DNA of 64,000 bases from Platycnemis pennipes (GCA_933228895.1 OW121851.1:132231624-132295623), one strand, 5' to 3'. Shown: positions 10,302 to 22,681, numbered from the stretch's first letter. Notes: a model not told the origin generated them from the letters alone. Numbers and translations are program-made.

Positions 10302-13300
10302 GGGGTGGGAGGTGATTTAAAAAATTATTTTTCCCATGTCCAGTAGCAACACAGGAATACAATAAAACATAAAAAAATTAAATTTTTAGAAAAAAAAAGT
10401 TTAGGTCTTAAAGGGATATATTGGGACGCATAATCCACTCTTTTATCGTCACCCTCGAGAATATTTGTTTACATTCCTAAATTGCGGCATATGTTTTCAG
10501 CTGGCTAAGTAAATTTAATGGGAATATGTATGTTCCGCGGTATATGGAACTTAAATTTTGATTCGTGTGGACGTGACAAAGTGGCACGATCGATATTTCG
10601 TTCTCACGTTCCAGAATGTAATCTCCTCAAGTGCGTCGCTCTTCTCCGAAGGGATCTCGCATCGCAACTGCATGTTCCATCGGCCGCTTACAAGCTGCCA
10701 GCTCGGCGGGCAATCACGTCCGCGACGTACGCATACGGGCCGCCAACGTACCCCTAGACCCCTTCCCTCTCCCTCCCCCCTCCCCAACCCCCTGAGGCCT
10801 GCAAACACACACATGGGGACTCCCCACTCCCTTCAACCTCATCGAAATGCATCATTCCGCTCCCCCACAAACCTCCCTAGGTTTCGTGATCCGTAGCACT
10901 ATTACACAAAGGCGGTCCGTTGCCTCTAAGAGTCCGGTCGATCTTAACCTTAACCCGTCCTAATTCCATAAATAATTTACTATCTCATTTTCTCATCATC
11001 ATCGCTGGCCTACAATATATCAAACAGCAGCCGAGAATGCGGCCTGCAATGAGCCTTTGGTGGTTTGGAGAAACTTCGCCGTGGCTCGTTCGTAAATGGC
11101 TCTTGCCGCTTTGAGGTCTCTGGAGGTCTTTTTTTAGTCTCCTTATATTCTGCGATCGAAAAATCAATACCTTTAAGTTAAATACGATTCCGTTGCTATT
11201 TGAGCATTTAATCATTCCCGTTTCTTTCTAAATGCTCCCTATCTCCATCAATCACACGTATTTTAGCTCCCTCCAAACCGTTCGAGCGCTGTTTCTGTGC
11301 CCAAAAACTGCTGAGCCATTAAATTTTCCCTCTCTCTCTCTCAGCTCTCGTGTTAACTTTTCGGAACGGGTTTCTGATTTATTCTGCACCAAGATGGGTT
11401 TTCGGTTTAGAAGGAAATTGATGCTCTATCTCGGTGGGATGACGTAGCTGATTTGCGTTCCTGTATTCCTTAAGGTCACGTTTTGCCTTTGCCTTTCAGT
11501 TCGGATATTTATGAACATTTGAAAGGGTATTTTTAATTAATGTTATCAAACAAACCATGGTAACCGAAGGGTTTTTTTGATAAAAATCTCCAAGCTATAT
11601 TTATTGTACCAAAAGTAAAAGTTTGATCCATTGCTACCTTGGGAATATTGACAAATGTGTAGGTTATTTTACCAGTGAGGTAATATTGCAAACGTCGTGA
11701 CAAAACGCATAACGAAATTATAGAATAGAGGAATCTATTTTAAATTTTACGCTGCTGTGATTTTTTGAAATACTCTCCCTACACCTGAGATTGTCAGTAA
11801 ACGTTTTTGGCTATCTAATTATCTGCATGTTATCCTACTCCTTTCTCTCTTGTCAAAAATCCATTATGCCATCGTGTATCTCTATTTAAATAAGGCTTTA
11901 GAAAACCTGTTATCTACATTCTCAGTGTTATGAAGAAAAATTACACCTCATATTTGAAGCCCAAAACTTGGCATAGGAAAATAATTAGGCGCTTAAGTAT
12001 ATTTGGACAAAAATAGGCCTAAGTATTCTGGGCGTCGGGAAAAGAACTTACACTGCGAGTATACGTACTCAGAAGATTAAGAAAAGAAAAAACGCAGCTT
12101 GAATGTCACTGCAAGGTTCTGAAATTTCGCACAAGATTTTAGGATTTTCGTATGAAAGTATAGAAATCAAATGCCAAAATATATTTACATTGTACTTTAT
12201 TTGGCCAACTGTAAGGATGTGTTTGGGTATAGTAGTGTAAATTACGCGAAGAAACAGAGTGAATGATAAAATCACAAAATGGGAGATTAGATCCACTTTG
12301 TTCAATGCTTCATGTGTTACGATCGTTCCCGAGATATGCCGGGCCCTAAATGCCATGCTGGAGTAGCCTTCGTATCCACGCCTATATTTCAATCTTTTGA
12401 AGAGCATAAGCGTTAGTAAGTAGAGTATAGCCATGGCCTGAGAGTGAAACACAAAGGTATATTGGTAGATTTTAGCTGCACCCATAGGAAACTATCACAT
12501 CGACTACCAGTCTTTACCTGCCAAATCCCCCACTAGCTGCCGATGAGGCTAGCTGTAAAACTCAAGTCTCAAAGATTGTCTGAAACCTTGAGGGAAAGTT
12601 CCTAATAAAGAATTTGTACCAAGTTGCACAGTGCGATGCAAAATGCAACAAAATGAGGCCTCATAATTGAGGGAGAACAAAACTTTGGGGCACTTTCAGG
12701 GGACGGTGAGATATGTGACAGACGTTGATATTTTTAGGTAAGATATTATTCACCAAATAAGATTTTTAGCTATTTTTACACATTTTAGGATTAAGTTAGA
12801 TAGCTGCACGAGGATAGCCGGGGACCAGCATTCTGGGGTATGCTAGCTTTTTTAAGTGGAAGGTTATAAAAGGCCTAAATATTTTGGTATTTCTTGTTGA
12901 GAAATTTACATGCACCATTTAAATAGGACCAAATCGAACCTTTATTTAATTTATTGCGAATCGATTAGAATTTAGACCTACTTTAACTTAAGCAGAGGGC
13001 TGCTTATTGCAATTCACTATGTCTGCATTTGCACACTGCACTACATCCCCCGAGGGTGTATATAAGGGTGAATACACCAGATACTACTACTTCCTGTTTC
13101 AAGTGACCATAATGAGAAAGAAATACTGTAAAAATCTCGATCAAATACTTTGTTTGCATGCCAAATATGTATGAAAATGATGAAAACGATAGCATTATAA
13201 TTATCCTAAAAATTCTTAATCTATTCTGTGAATCCTGCCAGCCATCAGTTACTGTTCCATATTGTGTGCGAAAAAATCACGATTTAAATCTTGTTCTCCC

Positions 13301-14553
13301 TGCCCATCTCTGATTCTTTTTTATCAATATGATGCATTGAAGTATCCTTTTTCCAAAATTACCATTTAATAAAACTTTCTAGCCAAACGATTATGAATGA
13401 CTAGCAGCATACGTATGGACCTCTGTTTATTTTACGACTCAGCATGGCTGGGTAGAGATTAATATTCTGAAGGACAGAGTCGTACGTTTTTCCTTTCAGT
13501 GATGATCAATCGCTTTCCTTGTTTCACCCCGCACTCGCCGTTTTCTTCCACCGGCGCGCCCCGCTGTTCTCTGTTCCGGTCCGCGTCCAAGTCATTCGAC
13601 ATCGATACATGCCCCTCCTGGAGAATTCACGATGCCACCCCCAAGCGTTGGTTTGCCCTCTCACCCCCAACCACCCTCACCATTTAAGCTTCTCCGTAAA
13701 ATGTTTCGGGGCGATCTGAATTGGAATGCAGCTCCTCGGATGGCAGCCTCCCTTGGGGTCCACCCTCCTCCCGGCAATATTGCAAGCACGCCCCGTCAAT
13801 TCGTTCTCATATGCCTTTCATTCTCTTTTTCATCCCGTACGTTTTCATTCACGCCTTCATACAAATGAACGCTAAACCCTATGAAAACCGCGGTTGTGAG
13901 TTTGCCACTCCCCCCACCACACCTCTCAATATCCCAAGGTGGCAATACCCGACAGTAATCGGCATTCAGCGCATTCCAAACCACAACACGTCAGACACCG
14001 CGAAATGAAATATGAATCACGGGTCCTTACTTCATCGCGCGAACCATCAAGGAAAATGTATCTCTGAGACCTACGTCATTCCCTCTTGTCCTTAGACATT
14101 CATTAAAAGTTTATCACTTCCCCAAGTGCGTGCACGATCGAATCGTGTGAGTTTCCTGAACAGCAGCGTGTAATCATTGAGTTCTCTCCCGCTTTTAACG
14201 ATTCTCGAACCCTTTTTTAATTGATATTACATAAATCGTGAGAGCTTTCTAGTACACACCCTCGATACAGCACAAATAACTTCACTTTTGGTGTGGGAGC
14301 ACTAATTTTCGTGACCGTCATTGAGAACTGATACGGAAACTACTCCTGAATCACGTTGTCACCACCCCTTGGCTCTCTAAACTCTCTTTTCAATAGGATT
14401 TGGAGAAACTTGGAGGGAAGGAGCTATCTGAGGTGCAGGCAGATAATGACAGAAACAAAAAAACCTCTGTGTTGCCTCCAAGGGGTTGCGGTTGAACTAA
14501 ATCGAGTAGAGCCTGTTCAAAGCCGACGAAGTATGTCTCGTTGACGTGTGATC
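10302..14553. other. Non-coding; GC-rich islands at 10.6-10.9 and 13.5-14.0 kb
   Basis: I recognise no gene. A C-rich block lies at about 10740-10800 (pyrimidine-biased), and a second GC-rich island at about 13500-13990 follows a TTTCAG at 13493-13498. The 138-codon - strand frame at 12069-12485 has no domain I recognise and low-complexity hydrophobic ends; it could be a decayed element or chance. A C-rich pattern and overlapping frames at 13499-14008 argue against coding. Confidence 0.45.
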
Positions 14554-14820
14554 CAGTATCTACATCTACGGAATACCCTGCAAGCCACAGTGACAGTATG
14601 TGGCAGGGGGTCGAGATCAACAAATATGCAGTATTGACGTGCAACTAATTTACTACATGGAAACATGTTAGATAATGGAGTAAGATGTAGCTGGATGGTT
14701 AATATCTACGTGGTAAATAAGGCATTATTGGTTGTTAATACACGCATCGTGCACTACAGACTACTTCAGCAATATTTCACTTACCTATCCCTTAGCTATG
14801 CTACCTATTGTGTTGTCTTA
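14554..14820 (-). mobile_element. LINE 3' tail, family B, short subfamily
   Basis: This is the 3' end of a non-LTR retrotransposon, read on the - strand. The hallmark on the + strand is CTACATCTAC, then ATACCCTGCAAGCCAC, then GTGTGTGGCAGGGGG (here GTATGTGGCAGGGGG). The same family recurs at 17302, 21861, 30224, 37525, 41897 and 49085. The GATGTA microsatellite is the 3' tail. This copy and 30224-30483 share a subfamily with blocks such as GATGGTTA and GGCATTATTGGTTGTTA. Confidence 0.8.
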
Positions 14821-14966
14821 TAGTACAGGGGAAAATGACATTTTAATCTATTGGTACGGCAAGTGTCGTGCAGTACAAGGCTTAACTTGTTGAAGTTTTG
14901 ATTATTTGGAAAATAAAATTGACGTTCACGTTATTTCCATTCACTCCTAACGTTTATTACTTTCAG

Positions 14967-15096
14967 GGGTCTCTATTCCCATATGTACAGTTATTCGTCC
15001 CAAATGTCCCTTTTGGGGGGTTTTGGTTCTGCCAAGAAAGCATGTCATCTACGTCCATGTCGCACCCTGTTAATCGCCAAGAAGGGTTTGCGTCAA
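14967..15096 (+). other. Candidate exon, splice-bounded, unrecognised
   Basis: A branch-like CTCCTAAC (14944-14951) is followed by a pyrimidine-rich TTATTACTTTCAG acceptor ending at 14966. A strong GTGAGT donor begins at 15097. The 130-bp interval is open in two + strand frames: one begins GSLFPYVQLFVPNVPFGG, the other contains an internal Met (MYSYSSQMSLLGGFG). I recognise no protein family. It is upstream of the CAMTA exon on the same strand, so it could be a 5' or alternative exon of that gene, an exon of a non-coding RNA, or a chance pair of splice signals. Confidence 0.3.
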
Positions 15097-17301
15097 GTGA
15101 GTGACTCCATGGCAGATATGCACTACTTTTTTTCCACAATCTATATCAAAAGACCATCATTCTAGTTTTAAAATTTTGTTAAATAAATTCGCTTGACATC
15201 GGAGGAGAATCACATTCAATTGAGCTTCTAATTTCAAACTAAGAAGCATTTGTGATTATACGCTGATCATGAGAGGGCATGTTGAAAATAATTGTCCTTA
15301 AATGATGTGCATACATATGAGTTCTCTTGCAAACCTGAAAATTGAAATATATCACCTACCCTAGAAAATTATATCCCTGTTAATGATAATAATTATGTCC
15401 ATGGTAATTTCGGATCTTTTATATCTATAATTTACCTTCAATTAAGCCTTCACATCATAGTGACTCTTTGGCATAAAGCTGAGATGACTAGAGCTGATTT
15501 AATCATCCTTATCTAGGAAGGGAATGACTTGATGTTTTCAAGCACATTAGAGCACATTTTATTTACTTCCCTTTTAGGAGGAGAATGGTATTTATAGTAA
15601 TTAAATATTTTAATAGCATATAGCAATCGTACGCATTGATTTCGATTGAAGATTTCATTTCCAAATCTGTCAATTTTTTCGAAGTAGGTTAGCTCTTTGT
15701 TTCAAAGGCGCAAAAGTATGCCTAAAATATTACTCCATCTCCTTCAAATTGGGTCCCAGCAATTAAGTTATATTATTTTCTCCCCGGCCATTTATCCCCT
15801 CCAGATTAATTGGAATGAGAGGCCGCCGCATTTTCTCCACCCCAAAACATGTTTCCCGCCACAGTGGTGTGCATCAAAACATACCGGCGAGAGCGGATTT
15901 GTTTTCACATTTTCCCGGCGTGAGCACTAAAGAACGCTCTCCTTCCTCGATTGCGTCCAATGCTCAATTGAGTCGGGCGTTCGTTTGGTTGCTCTGAGAA
16001 GGATAAAAAGAGGAAACTAGTCCTTGAGAAGGCTTGCTCCAGTGAAAGCAAAGGAGTGATAGGGGGCCTTGGCTGGCGGGGTCGTTGTTGCGGCAGTCCA
16101 TTCCTTCCGAGCGCTTGTGTACACACCTATTCCCGACACCACGGGCGGTCGGTCGGCCGATGCAATTTAACGCGCTCCCCTTCTACTAGAACTTCCCCTC
16201 CACCCGCTGTGCTTCGCCTTTCTTTTTTCTCAAATTAAACGGCCGTTTCCATTGCTGTCCCATAATCTCCGCCATTCTTTTCCCTCCTCTTCCTTTCTCT
16301 CCCTTTTCTTCCCCCATCCCTCTCCCACTCGGTTTTAACGGTTCTGTGGCTCGGATAAGATTACAGAAATTAGAGCGAGGACAGCGTGGCATTTATTGTC
16401 GCTGCACTTATCCCCTGAGCCAGTCACGGCACGTGCATCCAGGCGTGCATTATCCACTTCCGCCCCTCGAGTCCATCCCTTGAATTGCCCCTCCACAGAG
16501 TTTCCCCGCCCTAAAATCCCCCCCCCCCCCGAACCCTCTTCCACTCCCCCGGCTGAGACTGCAAATTGATGTGATTCCCAAACACATGAGAGCACATGCA
16601 CCCTCACACACAAGCCCATATAATCCCAATTAACTCCCCCCTACCCATCCTGGGGGCCCTCTCTTGCAATTAACCCCCTGCACCACGACGTAAAGGCGGC
16701 GAGATACCTAGCTATTTTTACGGAAGGCAATTAAGATTTGAAATGGCGCACATGTTCTACGACTTTTTCCCTCCGCCTCACAGTGGGCGAAAACCTTGAG
16801 CCAATTCCGAGAGCGCTGTTCTTTTTACTCATTCCCCGCCTATCACCCCTCTCTCTCGCTTTCATTCTCGAATTTGTTTTCACTGAACGTGGTCCCGGTT
16901 GAAAAGTGAGTGGAAGGCTGCTCATTTACATTGCAATTCCGCTGTTTAGCCGCTTCCTCAGCGGCCGCCAGGTCCGGTCGGTGAAAACGACCGGTTTTTA
17001 CCCTGGATGTGGGATCGTGCTTCACCTTCGTCATATTACTGCGCAGCAACTTATCTCGCTCAATCCATCACACACATTTTAATATTGCTCGGAAGATAAT
17101 CCTTGAGTCACTCTTGGAAAGAAGTAGAAATAAGTAAAATTGGGTATCTTTCCGCTGATCGATCAGCTCCGAAACCCTGCCAAAAACCAGTTCCGGATTA
17201 TTTAATCTCCTTAACTATTGTTCTAAACTGGAAGTTTATCTATTTTTACCTTTTTTAAATTGTGGATTTTGGACTGGAATATAATTGCTAATCCTTATTA
17301 T
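15097..17301. other. Non-coding; GC-rich island 15.8-17.0 kb
   Basis: The first 600 bases are AT-rich with nothing recognised. From about 15790 to 17000 the DNA is GC-rich, with pyrimidine-rich blocks at 16250-16330 and a C-run near 16519-16531. Frames on both strands overlap extensively and have no domains. Confidence 0.45.
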
Positions 17302-17379
17302 GCTTGTTTGGTGTGAAATCAGCCCCTGTAACACACCTTTATGGTGGCTTGCAGGGTATTGTGTAGATGTAGATGTATT
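17302..17379 (+). mobile_element. LINE family B tail, truncated, + orientation
   Basis: This is the only + orientation copy of the family. TGCTTGTTTGGTGTGAAAT runs into a CCCTGTAACACACCTTTATGG-like block (the family block has CCCTGCCACACACC), then GGCTTGCAGGGTATT and a terminal GTAGATGTAGATGTA microsatellite. About 78 bp remain, a severe 5' truncation as is common for LINE insertions. Confidence 0.8.
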
Positions 17380-17978
17380 GTGACGTTAATCACATGATAG
17401 CTTGGGGAATGCAGAAGTAGAACTTTAAATTTATCACTTTATCCTGAGTCTTAGGTTAGAGTACTCCAGATAACAAACTCTCTATCCTAAGACAAATGTG
17501 GCATCATTACCCGAGGAGGAGTCGAACCTGCCACATTAAGTTTCAGCCCAACAAGTCACTTACCTATTATGGGGTAGGATAATGGTCCCATTATCCATAT
17601 TTCGCTGCAATTATTTGAGACACTAACTCTTCTAGATGCGTACCACTTGCAATAAATGTCCCAATGACTCGTTTTCTGATAGAGATTAAAGAATAAAGAC
17701 ATAATTTGAAGAATGAAAATCATATTACGCTACCTGGAGCACAATTAAAAAAACGATAATGCCAGCGAGCTCTTAATGAAGATCCGCGATCCAGCCCCGC
17801 GCTTCTATGGGCGGCAGAGAAGCATGCTTTTTATTCTTTGCTTGGAAGTTATCTCAGAATTCCCATAATTCTATCTAGTAAATCCACATATAGATGCGAA
17901 TTTAAAAAGCTTCAGTTCTATGGCGACTTCTACCGCAGTATCTTTTGGTTTTTTTAAGTCCTTAGTAAGTTTATTTGG

Positions 17979-18248
17979 GGGTCGTGGTGGCCTAGTGGGT
18001 AGAGCACTGAGCTACTGACCGGAGGGTCCCGGGTTCAAATCCCGGGAAAGAGCCTTTCTGGACACCCCCATCCCTCGCAATTCAATTTTCTGAGTGTCAG
18101 ACCTTCGTAGTAAATCGCCGGTGGCCCTGGGAAAGGAACTGGCCCCCCTACCCTGAATGTGTGAATGTCACACGCCATGGGCTTAGTACGGGGTGAGCTC
18201 TACTCTTACCTATCAAAGACCAACCTTCGGGTATAATCACTGATGATG
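17979..18248 (+). mobile_element. tRNA-derived SINE, family B, with 12-bp TSD
   Basis: A full-length-looking SINE of 270 bp lies between perfect target duplications AAGTTTATTTGG (17967-17978 and 18249-18260). Its tRNA-like head has an A box TGGCCTAGTGGG and a B box GGTTCAAATCC with CCCGGG stem arms. A body and a short GATGATG end follow. Intact duplications and good Pol III boxes suggest a fairly recent insertion. It is the only copy of this family in the window. Confidence 0.93.
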
Positions 18249-18260
18249 AAGTTTATTTGG

Positions 18261-20229
18261 AAGATACTTATTATTTACGCTAGCAATTGATGATAATTAC
18301 CAATTATATTGTCTGTTTTACCCAAGGAAAGGGTAACGTTATCTTATAATGTCAGTGTTCACAGTACAGCTGTAAACTTATATCCTGCGATAAAATGAGA
18401 GGTTTGAGTGTCTGTAAAGTTATTCATTTTAACGTAACTTTGGTCTTGAGAAAGAACTATTTTGGCTGCATATTTCTTACATACTGAATTATTTTTGCCA
18501 CTGGGATCACCTGTACAAAGCTGACTCTCTTTTAGATTTGCAATTGATTCATACACGCATGAGGCGTTCATCGAGATTAAATTTATTCAACACCCAAGCT
18601 TCATCAAATTTACTCCTCAAATTTCTGTTAATTTGGAAATTATCCTTACATTTAGACCGGTTACTGAAAGTGATTAGTGAATGAATGGTTAATTAATCAT
18701 TTGTGGATAAGCCAATTGATATGTTCACTGTTGAGCATGAGGCGAATATTAGCCGCCCGATCGCGCACGGAAGTTATATTACATAAGGAAATCGTTCGTT
18801 GCATGAAATTGGCCACTTTTCTAATCTACCCTTTACCCTGGGCATAAAAAAACCCTTAATCATTTAATTTTGAAGTATTTGATTTCAAAATACGCGATAA
18901 TTTCTGTGTTCATTATGGAGGGATAATTGCACAGCTAATCGCTCATATATATGAGGTTATGAATAAATAAATCATTGTATCAATAAAAAAATGTATTTAT
19001 GTTTTTAGTAACATAGGGTATACGGGATGATACTTCAAGGTCAGAATGCGAAAGCATGCTCGCTCAGCGGAGAGGAAACGGTTCAGCCTTTCCGCCGTCT
19101 CGGAGCATGTGTGGTCCGTATCGGGCCACACGGTGAACTTTGACTAAGCTAAAGTTATTTGCAACGAGAGCCGCTACTGTCCAAGGCTAATCCGGGAATC
19201 AATATAACTCATTAAAAAAACCGAAAATTACAACCGGGACGTTTATGCTCTGCCTAATAGCTGGAAGAGAGTATTCAAGTTAAATAATCACAATTGTTGA
19301 TTGTTCAATTAATTGACCAATCAAGGTCAACCTAGGGTTCTCATTTATATACATAAGACGGCCGAGAATCAGCGCATCGCCACTTCAGTTCCGAAGACGC
19401 GAGCAGTATGGCTGGAGAAACTATTGTCGCTAAAAGACATGATAACGCGGAGGAACGCCCGAAAGCCATTGCTAATGATAATCGCCGCGGAAGCCTAAGA
19501 TTTAATTTGTGTGTATGTATACATCACTCTCATTGATATTTGTGACGGAAATGATGGAAAAAAGGAATTTATGAGAGGAAGTGAGAATAATGTTCACCTT
19601 TGATTGTTTTTTTCATTTCAGTAATTAATCTCCACCAGTTTAGTAAACACCATCGGGTAAACTTTTATTCGGTCGACATTTCTGAGGCTAACTCCGCCAT
19701 TTTGATTTTTTTGCTTCCGAAAAATGATTTCGGCACCGGCACGAATTTATCCTACGAATTTGGATGAATTCGTGAATTAATTCATCCAACATGATTCATT
19801 CATGGGGGAAATAACAAATCCAACCAGTTTAGAGCCTGTGGTAGTCAGTCCTCTTTTATCACACGATATTTTTTTTGGTTATAGATACCTTCCAACTCAA
19901 TGTCATTATTATTGTTTATAAACAGTACGTTAAATTGTGAATTACTTGAAATGATAGGGTGTTTTGGGGTAGGTATAGTATACTACTACACTGCATTTAC
20001 AGTATATCATTAATGATACGCCAAGCATCATTTTATGTTACGTGTTACCACTCAAGTGTCAAGAGTCATGCTGTAGTTCGATTCATTTTACGTTTACCGT
20101 CGATGAGTTCCTTGACTTTCACAGCCAGCTAATCGCGCGTTGCACAAAGAAAACAAAACTTGCCATCGTAACTCAGACTTGAATTGTATTTGTCTCGTTT
20201 TGAGGACTTGGAATTGGCACCTAATGGTT
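18261..20229. other. Non-coding, AT-rich
   Basis: I recognise no gene. A GC-richer patch lies at about 19040-19145, and a hammerhead-like motif is listed separately at 19391. The + strand frame at 19313-19498 is the reading of that motif's region and shows no domain. Confidence 0.45.
19391..19428 (+). ncRNA. Hammerhead-ribozyme-like motif, degenerate
   Basis: The order is CCGAAGA (19391-19397; consensus CUGANGA, so one core U is changed to C), an imperfect stem-loop, GAAAC (19417-19421), a four-base loop, then GTC (19426-19428). The AC/GT pair would form a very short stem III, with cleavage expected after GUC. This is the layout of the minimal hammerheads known from Penelope-like retroelements. 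The changed core base makes activity unlikely. Probably a relic of such an element; no reverse transcriptase or GIY-YIG domain is seen nearby. Confidence 0.35.
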
Positions 20230-20475
20230 ATTTCAGAGGATAGCGAACTTAATCGGCCATATCTTGAGACACGATGGCCTGATGAACACTATCGCCTAGG
20301 GAAAAGTGAACGGGAAGATTGGAAAAGGTAGGCGTCGTATGAGATACATGGAACATGCTGTGAAGGATGTAAAAGAGAAGAATTACGTCACAATGAAAAG
20401 GTTGGCCAATAGAATAATCGAGTGGAAAACTGCGTCAAACCAATCCTAGGATTGTTGACCAATGATGATGATGAT
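20230..20475 (+). mobile_element. LINE 3' end, second RTE-like copy
   Basis: This is a shorter copy of the element at 9785. Recognisable segments are GKSEREDWKR in one frame and RRMRYMEHAVKDVKEKNYVT with MKRLANRIIEWKTASNQS in another. It ends with CCAATCCTAGGATTGTTGACC and an ATGATGATGATGATG tail. It is truncated at the 5' side and frameshifted, so not functional. Confidence 0.85.
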
Positions 20476-21410
20476 GAGCGGACGCTGTCGAATATATCGG
20501 CACTGTACATAATCCGATAATCTTCTTAAAAAGTATGAGATTACGATGGCAAAGGAAGGAGAAAGTACGGATTTTCCTATGTCGTTGACGAGAACGCCAT
20601 GTACAGATTATTGATAAATCCTGGATTTGTCGTGTACTTGTCCTTTTCTGCGTCTAAAATTCTTCGGTGTGAGATTCTTTTTGCCACACCTCATGCCCCC
20701 TCTCGGTTTCTCGGGACGCGGCGACTCAGACGTCTGCGGGCGCCGGGATTGGTGCCCACGTCCTTCATCGATTCCCTTTTAGCTTTTCATTCCGACTCTG
20801 TTCCGCTCCCCTAGCATTCCCCACACCCCAGGAGGCGCGCCGTATTTTCTTGCCCAGGTGCTCGACGCGCATTGTCCCGTTGAGAGAAGCATCGCATGTT
20901 CGCGCGGACGCGGAGAGGGACGGGAGAAAGAAAGGCCCCTGGAGACCCTGGGAGGGAAGGGCTGAGGGTAAGGCGAGGAGTGCAGTCCGGATCTGTCCTG
21001 CCGCTGGCGTAATCCTTGTTCGGTCATGGCGCGGCTCTTATTGTACTTCGACTCGAATCTACAACGGGCTGCAGCGGCGTAGATCCGAGCGCGAACACGG
21101 ATTAAAACACCTAATTCCGCATCGTGCACGTAAATCTTTGCTTTTCGTTAATTGGGGTCATTTATTTTATTTTGATCGCGTCTTTGTACTTTCTGTTGAG
21201 TGCACAAAAAGTTGAGTTTTTCACTTATCCTAGGCTTATATCGCTCATGCATGCTCAGCCCTTTAATATTTACCACCATTAATTGGCGTAGCTTAAAGTT
21301 GAGATCACACAATCCACATACGGTGCAGAAGATTGCTCACATAGATTTTATAAATCTCTCTTCTCGTTTTCCCTACTGCTTCTTATTAAAAGAATATAAC
21401 ATCGCGTGGG
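20476..21410. other. Non-coding; GC-rich island 20.65-21.13 kb
   Basis: No gene is recognised. The island includes long open frames on both strands (116 codons on -, 121 on +) without a domain. It is the likely source of a 34-bp tract (20978-21011) found again at 22740-22773. Confidence 0.45.
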
Positions 21411-21650
21411 GATCAAGTTGTTATAATGGTTAGAGTGCTGGCTTCGCAACCTGAGATTTCCAGTTTGGATTCCGTTTGCGGTAGATATTTTCAAATTTTG
21501 AAACGGCCTCCACTCTCGTGTATTAAGAAGAGCATCTCACGCTCAGTACGCTATCCGACGGATGGGATGATGAGCCGTGAACCTCTTCTAGCCTTTTCTT
21601 AAGGACAAGCTACTGTCAATGACGGTTTTCCCTCTATTCCTTACAATACT
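21411..21650 (+). mobile_element. Degenerate tRNA-derived SINE copy
   Basis: The A-box-like TATAATGGTTAGAGTGCTGG and degenerate B-box-like AGTTTGGATTCC are followed by body blocks similar to family A: CTCAGTACGCTATCCGACGG and GATGGGATGATGAGCCGTG. It is heavily diverged from the clear copies at 22682 and 40116. Confidence 0.6.
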
Positions 21651-21728
21651 GCTGATAACTTCAGGCTTAAATATGTGATACCTTTCCATAATGAAAAATA
21701 AAAGAATGGAACTCTGTTAGGTTCACTT

Positions 21729-21860
21729 TATATTTAAATAGGCACGATCCGGGTTTCATAACGTAGTTACATCTTCAGGTAACTGTCACCTGAAGTCTGT
21801 ACCTAGTGACCTAAAGATGAAACTACATTATGAAACCCGGGTCGTGCCTATTTAAATATA
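21729..21860. ncRNA. Inverted pair of hammerhead-like motifs
   Basis: On the - strand, CTGAAGA (complement of 21772-21778) fits the CUGANGA core. It is followed by a 5-bp stem II (GTAAC/GTTAT, one G-U pair) and GAAAC (complement of 21753-21757), but the cleavage triplet reads ATC. On the + strand the mirror copy has CTAAAGA (21811-21817, core G lost), GAAAC (21832-21836) and an intact GTC (21841-21843). Each arm has lost a different key element. Paired hammerhead motifs in terminal repeats are known for Penelope-like elements. Assignment is by motif only. Confidence 0.45.
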
Positions 21861-22136
21861 TATCTATATCTACGACATACCCTGCAAGCCACCTCGAGGG
21901 TGTGTGGCAGGGGGTGCATCCACACCGGGAACAATGACACAACAAACAAAAATGAACACTACAAAACAAACACTACACCTTAAAAAGTAATTGGGGAAAA
22001 AAAGAAGAAAAACTACCAAATCCCAATCATGCAGGACACACCCATGAATACCATGCATGCCTTGAAACCCGACACCAATTTCATAGATACTCTTGCATGC
22101 AAAAAAAATCATTGCATGCAAGTCACACGTAAAGTG
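21861..22136 (-). mobile_element. LINE family B tail, diverged
   Basis: The + strand carries TATCTATATCTACGACATA, CCCTGCAAGCCACC and GTGTGTGGCAGGGGGTG, the family B 3' end read on the - strand. The rest is diverged, with a perfect CTTGCATGCA...TGCATGCAAG inverted repeat at 22092-22122. It abuts the hammerhead-like pair directly. Confidence 0.75.
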
Positions 22137-22681
22137 AATATAAAGTGAACCTAACAAAGTTTCATTATTTTATTTTCTTTGCAATATTACTGCCTCTACT
22201 TATATCACATCATTCCTACAACGTCAAAATGGCCTTAGCTCTTAGTAGCCTCCCAATAACGTAATGATTTATTTCCTAGCTTTCTTTCATACCTTCTCTT
22301 GATCATAGTATTTGAGATTAAAGGCATGAATTGAACTTCTTGCAATATTATTCAAGAACTCATGGAATCCTAGTAAACCAAAATGCACGGCCCTAAGCAC
22401 AAACGTCGGAATACGAAAATTATCTAACCCCTTTTCAAGCTCACAATGTTTATGCATTTGCGGCATTTGGTCGAGAAACAGCCTACAGTGTTTAATTTTT
22501 GTTATCAAACGTGGATATTAGGTACTTCTCATAAAGTCTCAGATCTGTTTGGAGCTTTCCTGAACATCAAAATTTTCCACAATCGCTTAGATCGTTTTCA
22601 ATGTGTGAGTGAAACTTCCTGCGAATATTCCTTTGTTTCTATGCCATGCCATATTACTCAGATTCATCTTTAAACGAAACT

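Larger units (their letters stand above)
21716..22155. repeat. Composite repeat with 19-bp inverted ends
   Basis: GTTAGGTTCACTTTATATT (21716-21734) recurs as its exact reverse complement at 22137-22155. Between them lie an internal inverted repeat (arms 21729-21780 and 21809-21860) and then a LINE family B tail (21861-22136). The left 25 bp also occur in a third place, 22709-22733, inside a SINE. No clear target duplication flanks the composite, so its transposition mechanism is unclear. Confidence 0.75.

Noticed and set aside
12069..12485. 138-codon - strand frame
   Set aside because: No domain and AT-driven composition; not supported as a coding gene.
14390..14490. Possible exon after TTTTCAATAG (frame DLEKLGGKELSEVQADNDR)
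   Set aside because: The frame runs into stops next to a LINE tail, no donor was clear and no family was recognised.
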